Position numbers and translations under genes: made by a program. Below are positions 6,621 through 12,167 of a DNA stretch of 12,167 bases, piece by piece. Source of the stretch: Akkermansiaceae bacterium (GTDB taxonomy: Bacteria > Verrucomicrobiota > Verrucomicrobiia > Verrucomicrobiales > Akkermansiaceae); contig JALZVA010000123.1 of assembly GCA_023301335.1 (NCBI GenBank), forward strand, positions 1 through 12,167. Reading direction: 5' to 3'. The notes under the pieces are model-generated. The model was not told where the DNA came from, did not search any database, and worked only from the letters and a program-made list of their open reading frames with translations. Positions within the stretch are counted from its first letter, which is position 1. Every line of letters begins with the position of its first letter.

Positions 6621-7859
6621 TTAATATCCTGTTGGTGTCATCACGAATAAACCCTTTGTCACCACGTAAAAATCATCTGCATCCATTGTTTTATACTCAT
6701 GTCCTTCACCCCATGAATCTGAAAAAATAATACGATTTTTCTCTTTATTATAACCAATGATCATTCTCATATGCCCCCCTTCAGTCTGTGGATTGAGATT
6801 CGGTTCCTCAGGCTTAATTCCTAAATCGAGCGACCAGAGGAGCGGGATTCCATCATCAATGTTTGAGTAAACCATTTTATAGAAGCTGCTCCTACTCACT
6901 TTTTTCCCGATGTACTTCTCATCTTTAATCTTGGCAAATTCGTCCTTATGCTTAATTGCTAGACACTGGAAACGTGTTTGAAAAAGGTGATCGATTGACC
7001 CCAGTTCTTTGTTGATCCTGATCGAGCTCGTTCCTTCATCTGGATCAGATTTTGCTAACTGAGCAAGCTGGTGCATATCACAGGCTATTCCGTAGTATTC
7101 AAAAAGGCGCTGAGCTGAGGCGACTACACAGTAGCCCTTATTCCCTTGATCCACCATTGGGATGTTATCAATATACACATTACCCTCTTTTTTCACGACA
7201 TTTCTTACTAGTCTAGATTTTCTAACCGTCGCATAAGACCTATCTTCTAGTGCTGCCTCATAGATTCCTTCAGCGGTATTCATAGCAAACCTCAGACGGA
7301 GAAATTCCGTCATTTTTGGTGCTTCAATATTATGCACTAATACAGCTTTCCCCTTTTTAGACTCCCAAACAAGTCCGGAGGTCATGATGCCCCTCTTAAG
7401 ATTCCCTGTTCTCACACGAGGCTTTTTATCCAGTATCTGCGTGATTTTCTCTGTGAGCACTTTCTTCCTTCTATCGAATTCACTAGCAGAAATTTTACCA
7501 CTGTCACCACGGTTAAACACTGAAATCGTAACGCCTTCAAACTTCCCGTCTTTAAAATCAACCACCGCTTCGTCAATAGGGATTCCCCCTTCTTCTAAAG
7601 TCAAATGAATCTTCTTATTGCTAAACTTCGTGCCTTTAAAAATAGCCCTGGTTTTTTCTTTATTCAACCAATCGAATAACTCTGGTTTAGTAGGATCCAT
7701 TCCCAGCATTTTCACCAGTGAATCTGGATTAAGAGTGTCCACTTTTTCTACATTAATCAAAGCGTCCAGCTCCACCGCCAACACACCCTTTTTTGGAGCA
7801 GAGTGAGCAACAGGCAAAGAAAGGATCAAACAACTCAGAAGGCTTACTACTATTTTCAT
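6621..7859 (-). CDS. Exported papain-fold cysteine peptidase (C39-like)
   Basis: Predicted extracytoplasmic thiol peptidase of 412 residues. MKIVVSLLSCLILSLPVAHSA is a signal peptide cleaved near 20-21. Residues about 25-225 form a family-specific N-terminal region without a recognised domain. The catalytic domain follows: Gln238 (oxyanion hole) and Cys244 in DQGNKGYCVVAS, His363 in GGHMRMIIGYN, and Asp381 in FSDSWGEGH. The last segment resembles papain's NSWG with Asp in place of Asn. The Gln-Cys...His...Asp order is that of the papain-like clan, including Peptidase_C39_2 proteins. All catalytic residues are present, so it should be active. No ABC transporter is nearby, which argues against a bacteriocin-processing C39 role. 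It lies 115 bp after the macroglobulin-like gene. The ATG at 7859 has no Shine-Dalgarno but has a TATAAT six bases before it. Alternatives are a transglutaminase-like or amidase activity on the same fold. Confidence 0.85.
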   Translation of the reverse strand: MKIVVSLLSCLILSLPVAHSAPKKGVLAVELDALINVEKVDTLNPDSLVKMLGMDPTKPELFDWLNKEKTRAIFKGTKFSNKKIHLTLEEGGIPIDEAVVDFKDGKFEGVTISVFNRGDSGKISASEFDRRKKVLTEKITQILDKKPRVRTGNLKRGIMTSGLVWESKKGKAVLVHNIEAPKMTEFLRLRFAMNTAEGIYEAALEDRSYATVRKSRLVRNVVKKEGNVYIDNIPMVDQGNKGYCVVASAQRLFEYYGIACDMHQLAQLAKSDPDEGTSSIRINKELGSIDHLFQTRFQCLAIKHKDEFAKIKDEKYIGKKVSRSSFYKMVYSNIDDGIPLLWSLDLGIKPEEPNLNPQTEGGHMRMIIGYNKEKNRIIFSDSWGEGHEYKTMDADDFYVVTKGLFVMTPTGY

Positions 7860-7865
7860 AACAGC

Positions 7866-7893
7866 ATTATAATCTGCTTAAACAGTGCAGCAA
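7866..7893 (-). promoter_or_regulatory. Promoter giving a probably leaderless mRNA for the C39-like peptidase
   Basis: On the minus strand a perfect TATAAT (7871 to 7866) ends six bases before the ATG at 7859. TTGCTG (7893 to 7888) lies 16 bases upstream as a modest -35 box (TTG matches). A normal discriminator length would put the transcription start at or within a base or two of the ATG. This fits the lack of any Shine-Dalgarno. TATAAT can occur by chance in AT-rich DNA, but here its position is suggestive. Confidence 0.45.
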
Positions 7894-7911
7894 TTAAAAT
7901 TACGCATTATT

Positions 7912-7924
7912 TTCGAGCCTCGAA
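7912..7924. repeat. Small dyad upstream of the C39-like peptidase promoter
   Basis: TTCGAG and CTCGAA flank a single central C, forming a perfect 13-bp dyad about 20 bp upstream of the putative -35 box. It could be an activator site or chance; nothing else in the window repeats it. Confidence 0.25.
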
Positions 7925-7946
7925 GGTATCATCTATAGCTACTATT

Positions 7947-7971
7947 GAAGAAGAGGCTGAAGCTCTTCTTC
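7947..7971 (-). other. Strong stem-loop just after the macroglobulin-like gene
   Basis: GAAGAAGAG (7947-7955) pairs perfectly with CTCTTCTTC (7963-7971) around a seven-base loop. On the minus strand the stem begins three bases after the TAA stop (7975-7977). The sequence after it on that strand (AATAGTAGC) has no U-run, so it is not a standard intrinsic terminator. The T-rich run lies on the other side and would serve only plus-strand transcription, for which no gene is present. Possible roles are 3'-end protection, partial termination or an mRNA processing site between this gene and the peptidase. Confidence 0.5.
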
Positions 7972-7974
7972 TCG

Positions 7975-10900
7975 TTATTTTTTCCTAATACTCTTCAATT
8001 TAATACTCTTTCCTTTTTCTTCCAAAAATTTTTCTCTCTTAGACCTGTTGTCATGATTTAAGCGTTCCTGGTTTCTCACGTTATTCCCAATATAATTTAT
8101 GCTGCTCTGGGAGGAGCGATTTACTGAGGGAGCGTTAGGCTTCACAATTGATAGTTTATTCTCTCCTCTAAAGAATGCGTAGCGACCTTTAGGGTCACGG
8201 GCAATCACTGTCACCTTTCCTCTTAGGGTGTTACTCTCCCATATTCCACGAAGGTCTGTGTCTCCTTTTTGGAACACCTTGCTCTCTGAGCCGATAGCTT
8301 TGATGTGCACTCCATTGAGTAATTTACCAGACTTCTTCTCTTTGACATTTACCCGCACTTTCCCATTTTTTGTGAGCTCTTGGATTTCAATTTTGAGCGG
8401 GCTTTTAAGAATCAGTCCAGAACTGTATTGGTAATCTCCTTGGCAAATCACGAGGTACGCACCGTCTTCTTTAATCGGTAAAGTAATTTTAGTTTTTTCA
8501 TCATTCGTCGCCACCTTCTGGACTAGAGCTTTCTCTGTACTAAAGTCTGGCTCGATGCCGGCTAGATTGATCGAAGTGATGGCAGATAAATTCTGGTGCT
8601 TGAGGTAAAGCTGCATGAGGTCTACCTTGTAGATGCTAAATTTTACTTGTTTAACATTTCGGTGCTCTACTTCGAGGCTAACTACGTCACTGGTATCAAA
8701 TAAACTAACTTCTTCGATACTTAGCTTTTTCTGTTCAAAATAGTCTAAGGAGGTCTCAGCATCTGGGAATACTTCTTTTACTTTGCCATACCACTTTTTA
8801 GCAAGATTTAGCTTCCCTTGGGCGTGATAGATTTGGGCGGTGATAAAGGTCGCGAGATCTTTATCCTCCGAATCTCCTTTTGCAATCACCTCTGCAGCGG
8901 TGATCGCAGCATCAAACTTCAACTGCCAAAATGAACCTAAGGCCACCATGTACTGAAAACTATTCCTCAGATCACTTTTGGTATACACGGCGACTGCCTT
9001 TTTTGCTTGTTCGGTGACTCCTTCGTAATCTTTCAGAGAGAACAGACCATTACACACCGCGTAGCTTGCTTGGTCAGCGGAAGGGTGCGTGGGATGCAGC
9101 ACTAAGTAAGAGCGGAGCAGATCGATGGCTTCCTTGTAGATAAACTCTTCGCTTAAATCTTCTTTCACTCCATCACGCTGTTTTAATTTTTTAAAATTCG
9201 GCGCGGCTGCGAACAGGTCCTGAGCGTAGACAAAATGAGAGGTTCCCACCGTGTCACTCTCAGGGTAGCGCATCCATAGTGACTGCATCACATCTATCGC
9301 GTCCAGTTTACGATTTTGTTTCTCCAAGGCCACAGCTACTACTGCGTCTTGGCTAAAGCTACCATCAATCAAGGCTCTGTAAACATAGTATGCCTGTTCA
9401 TGTTCCTTCAGAGTTATGTATGCATCCGCTACTTTAGTGAGGGTGGAAAAAGGCACATCCAAATCTGGATCAAGAGCATCTAACACCTCGAACGCGTTGA
9501 CTAGCTTACGTGCATCTGGAGAAGCCTTTTCTTCTTCAATCCACAACTGCATTTTAGCGAGTTCTTTACTGAGATCCACATTTTTCATGGCCAACATCTT
9601 GTTGATATTCTCCTCCGCATTTTTGAAATCATCATTCTTAAATTGCAGCTCGGCTAGCTTCGCGAGTTCCCTTTCATTATAGAGGTAAACATCAGATGAT
9701 TTCTCGCCCTTTTGTAATACGCTTAGCTGGGTAGCGTTAGCATACTTAGGATTATCCTCGTCTGCGAGAAGGACAAATGCGCTCGGCTGATGCTTCCATT
9801 CACCTGGGTGGGTAGCAACAAGCGTGTAACGAAGCCATCGATCATTAAATTTACTTTTAAACTTCATCGTCAACCTTCCGTTCTCATGTGTAACTCCATT
9901 ATGTCTTCCTCTAAAGCTGCCTTTTACATAGCTAAATCCTTTGGGGATAGGTTCAAAAATGACGCTCTCTTGTTTATTACTGTAGTTCACAGCGCGTAAC
10001 CAAACGACTACTTCGTCTCCATGAGCGATCGTTTTTACAGGACTGGTACTCTCCACTCCGATACTCACTCCTTGGTAGTTTAGACGTGGGGAGAAATACT
10101 TACGTTCATAGATCCCGCTACGTTTTACATCAAACGAGTTAGGTGTATGGCGTGTGTAGTCCTTCTCGTGACCTAGTAGTCTTGCTTTAAAATACACGGT
10201 GGACTGCCCAGAGAATTCAATTTTAAGTTTTTCTTTCTCTGTAATCCCTGCATCGATAAAAGTGCTAAGAGGTGTATCTTTATCCGATAGATCAAAGCTA
10301 AATATTTCTTTGTCACCCTGATACACAGTTCCCTTACCCAATGCTTTTGCCCCTGCTTGCTTAGCTATTTTCTCTTCGATTGCGGCTAATCCTGAGACCA
10401 CCACTGCTTTTATATAACTGTTACTCAAGCTTCTCTGATTAAGTGCCAAAAGCTGCTGTTTCAATTTGATGTATGCTTGAGGGGTGTTCTCTACACTCGC
10501 TAAGACATCCAAGGCTACCGCAAGCATAAAGGTTGGCCTCTGTGCTAATTCATCTTCAGCGTCCCATTCTTCTAGTGCCTCTTGGAACACTTCATTGACG
10601 AGCCCTTGAGCTAGACTATTTCTTTCTTGTAAAACGAACACTTTCGCCAAGAAGAGTTTAGCAGCAGAGCTGAGCTTCCCCGTATTCCGTAGTAAGCGGT
10701 TGCACTCGGAAAAGTCTGCACGCTCCCCAAAGGCTAGTGCCATTTGTAATAATGCTCTTCTTTCCAAATTATTTAGATCAAGTGATTTGGAATGCGCCAG
10801 TAACCATTGCTCAGCTTTTTCAATTGGCGTCTCTTCTACCAGAGCAAGCTTACTCCAGCGTTTTAATGCCATGTAGCTAAAGGCTGTTGTCCATTCATCC

Positions 10901-12167
10901 GAATAACTTGTCCCGCTATTTCTTGTCCAAAAACCTTCTTTGTTCATCAAACTCAACAGCTCGCTCTCAAGTAGTTTCCCCTGTTCTTTTAAGTTGTTTA
11001 GCTCCCCTCCCTGCTTGATGTTATTTTTTTCTAAATACTCGATGACGGCGGAAAGGGCTATCAATCTTCCTGATGGGTGCGTGTCTTCTATCGCACTAAA
11101 ACAGAAAGGATCAAACATTGCGCCTTCTCGTAACAGCTGAAGTAGATAGTCATCAAAGCTTGGGGTAACAGAGAGAGTTAAATAACCTGCTTCTGCTCCT
11201 TTAGGAATCTCTAAGTCTAACCACTTTACCTGACCAGCAGGAACTTCTACGCTACGCTGGTCTGCCACGACTGGCCCCCATGGTCTGACAGGGAGCTTGA
11301 TCTTTTTCTCAAAATTTAGATCTGTAAGAGTTGATTCTATCTCTATCATTCCTTCCTCACCGCTAGCTATTTTTTCTAAACTAACAGTCTGCACTAACTC
11401 GCCTTGCGCAAAGCTGATTTTCTTTACCACATCATGTGTTTGCGTGCCTACGGTAACACTTACAGAAAGCTCTTGCTCTTCTGCCAGATCTGCATTTTCA
11501 CGAAAAACCTGTACCCTTGGCACAAAACTGTCTCCTTCTAACACAAATTGAGGAGCTTGAATTTGAAGAGAGTAAGGTGCTGTGGTGTGAATCAGCAGGT
11601 GAGTATGTGCGTTTCTACTTCCTTCATCGAACCCATGAAAATCTAACTTCCATGACCCCGCAAGATCAGGCAGAGGGATACTTAACTCTTGCTCCTGTGA
11701 AAGTGTCATCAGTTCACTGTGCCAGACAGGTAAATAGCTAGTCGCACTTGCAGCAAATAGACCACGTGTTAGCATGTCTCCCCGAGGGGCGCCGGAAGGG
11801 TTATTAAGGAAAAAGTTTATGGAGTCTCTAGTGATCGCTGTGTCTCCGCTTCTTAAGCCTACAGTGGGAGTATTGAAGGCATCTCCTATGAAAGCATCTC
11901 CACCATTGCCACCAAAAATATTTTCATCGCTATCTCCATAGCCATCTCTAAAAAGATCTGAATCTCTAGTTTTTCCACCAAGAAATATAATATTTCCACC
12001 CACATTATTGTTCCCAGATGAAGAGACAAAACTAACAAGTTTTTCTATTTGGTCTAAACCCTCAGCCGTATTTGTGACGGACAAGGTAGAAGTAGATGGT
12101 ATAAATGTAATATTCGATGAATTAGGAAATTTTACCCCTATGCTTTCAAATCCTTCTTGTAAAGATT
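7975..12167 (-). CDS. Giant alpha-2-macroglobulin-like protein with TPRs (5' end outside window)
   Basis: The frame stays open from the stop at 7975 to the right edge, so 1396 residues are visible and the N terminus is missing; a TTG at 12084 is internal. Numbering from that TTG, a secretin-N-domain-like segment precedes 20 and a Gly-rich linker runs about 24-75. The A2M core and following MG/CUB-like region occupy 117-305 (VWHSEL, LPDLAGSWKLDFHG, LQAPQFVLEGD). An alpha-toroid thioester-type domain spans about 310-580 (GFWTRNSGTSYSDEWTTAFSY). A receptor-binding-like beta region spans about 585-795 (EPIPKGFSYV, ATHPGEW) and TPR-like helices about 803-1110. An MG-like domain spans about 1120-1308 (HRNVKQVKFSIYKVDL, EDGAYLVICQG, TDLRGIW), followed by a basic, probably disordered tail. 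The CxEQ thioester motif is not preserved: Cys328 stands in FCFSAIED. Family members are envelope or secreted proteins that trap proteases or bind proteins. It is upstream of and probably linked to the peptidase gene. Confidence 0.88.
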   Translation of the reverse strand, partial: SLQEGFESIGVKFPNSSNITFIPSTSTLSVTNTAEGLDQIEKLVSFVSSSGNNNVGGNIIFLGGKTRDSDLFRDGYGDSDENIFGGNGGDAFIGDAFNTPTVGLRSGDTAITRDSINFFLNNPSGAPRGDMLTRGLFAASATSYLPVWHSELMTLSQEQELSIPLPDLAGSWKLDFHGFDEGSRNAHTHLLIHTTAPYSLQIQAPQFVLEGDSFVPRVQVFRENADLAEEQELSVSVTVGTQTHDVVKKISFAQGELVQTVSLEKIASGEEGMIEIESTLTDLNFEKKIKLPVRPWGPVVADQRSVEVPAGQVKWLDLEIPKGAEAGYLTLSVTPSFDDYLLQLLREGAMFDPFCFSAIEDTHPSGRLIALSAVIEYLEKNNIKQGGELNNLKEQGKLLESELLSLMNKEGFWTRNSGTSYSDEWTTAFSYMALKRWSKLALVEETPIEKAEQWLLAHSKSLDLNNLERRALLQMALAFGERADFSECNRLLRNTGKLSSAAKLFLAKVFVLQERNSLAQGLVNEVFQEALEEWDAEDELAQRPTFMLAVALDVLASVENTPQAYIKLKQQLLALNQRSLSNSYIKAVVVSGLAAIEEKIAKQAGAKALGKGTVYQGDKEIFSFDLSDKDTPLSTFIDAGITEKEKLKIEFSGQSTVYFKARLLGHEKDYTRHTPNSFDVKRSGIYERKYFSPRLNYQGVSIGVESTSPVKTIAHGDEVVVWLRAVNYSNKQESVIFEPIPKGFSYVKGSFRGRHNGVTHENGRLTMKFKSKFNDRWLRYTLVATHPGEWKHQPSAFVLLADEDNPKYANATQLSVLQKGEKSSDVYLYNERELAKLAELQFKNDDFKNAEENINKMLAMKNVDLSKELAKMQLWIEEEKASPDARKLVNAFEVLDALDPDLDVPFSTLTKVADAYITLKEHEQAYYVYRALIDGSFSQDAVVAVALEKQNRKLDAIDVMQSLWMRYPESDTVGTSHFVYAQDLFAAAPNFKKLKQRDGVKEDLSEEFIYKEAIDLLRSYLVLHPTHPSADQASYAVCNGLFSLKDYEGVTEQAKKAVAVYTKSDLRNSFQYMVALGSFWQLKFDAAITAAEVIAKGDSEDKDLATFITAQIYHAQGKLNLAKKWYGKVKEVFPDAETSLDYFEQKKLSIEEVSLFDTSDVVSLEVEHRNVKQVKFSIYKVDLMQLYLKHQNLSAITSINLAGIEPDFSTEKALVQKVATNDEKTKITLPIKEDGAYLVICQGDYQYSSGLILKSPLKIEIQELTKNGKVRVNVKEKKSGKLLNGVHIKAIGSESKVFQKGDTDLRGIWESNTLRGKVTVIARDPKGRYAFFRGENKLSIVKPNAPSVNRSSQSSINYIGNNVRNQERLNHDNRSKREKFLEEKGKSIKLKSIRKK

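Noticed and set aside
9416..9682. Plus-strand open frames antisense to the macroglobulin-like gene (also near 9790, 10940, 11297, 11517)
   Set aside because: All are Ser/Leu/Phe-rich shadows of the coding strand with no motif and no ribosome binding site of note.
12082..12084. TTG as the true start of the macroglobulin-like gene
   Set aside because: The frame continues open to the window edge with plausible beta-alpha sequence, and there is no signal peptide after the TTG.

Overview
The window most likely comes from a marine or sediment bacterium of the PVC superphylum (Verrucomicrobiota or Lentisphaerota; a planctomycete is less likely). This is inferred from gene content, not from a marker gene. 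The pointers are a secreted type I sulfatase, a very long alpha-2-macroglobulin-like protein with TPRs and a C-terminal MG-like domain, and a secreted 'HEWGTFT' protein of a kind I associate with PVC genomes. Several genes also lack a convincing Shine-Dalgarno sequence. Base composition is moderately AT-rich. There are no RNA genes, insertion sequences or CRISPR arrays.

Left part (1-2704). The first 35 bases are the start of a minus-strand gene that runs off the window. Its start codon sits beside an almost perfect 34-bp palindrome (39-72) that contains its ribosome binding site. The divergent intergenic region holds a second dyad built from the same CTATAC/GTATAG half-sites. To its right is a monomeric NADP-isocitrate dehydrogenase (273-2516, plus strand), the one housekeeping gene here. 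It is followed by two intrinsic terminators in tandem, plus an extra hairpin.

Middle (2705-4788). An exported Cys-type sulfatase (plus strand) converges, with only 8 bp between stop codons, on a small cytoplasmic protein with two zinc ribbons (minus strand).

Right part (4881-12167). Three large minus-strand genes follow each other in transcription order: an alpha-2-macroglobulin-like giant (its 5' end lies outside the window), an exported papain/C39-like cysteine peptidase, and the exported HEWGTFT protein, with gaps of about 115-120 bp. The zinc-ribbon gene lies 92 bp further on in the same direction. The peptidase and the HEWGTFT protein carry signal peptides. The macroglobulin-like protein belongs to an extracytoplasmic family, but its N terminus is not visible. 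This looks like a cell-envelope or secretion cluster, possibly concerned with surface proteolysis or protein capture. The peptidase has its own TATAAT-type promoter so close to its ATG that the mRNA may be leaderless, so the cluster need not be one transcript.

The most unusual items are the macroglobulin-like protein (thioester CxEQ motif not preserved, a secretin-N-domain-like segment just before the core, an MG-like domain after the TPRs), its pairing with a papain-like peptidase, and the palindrome at 39-72.
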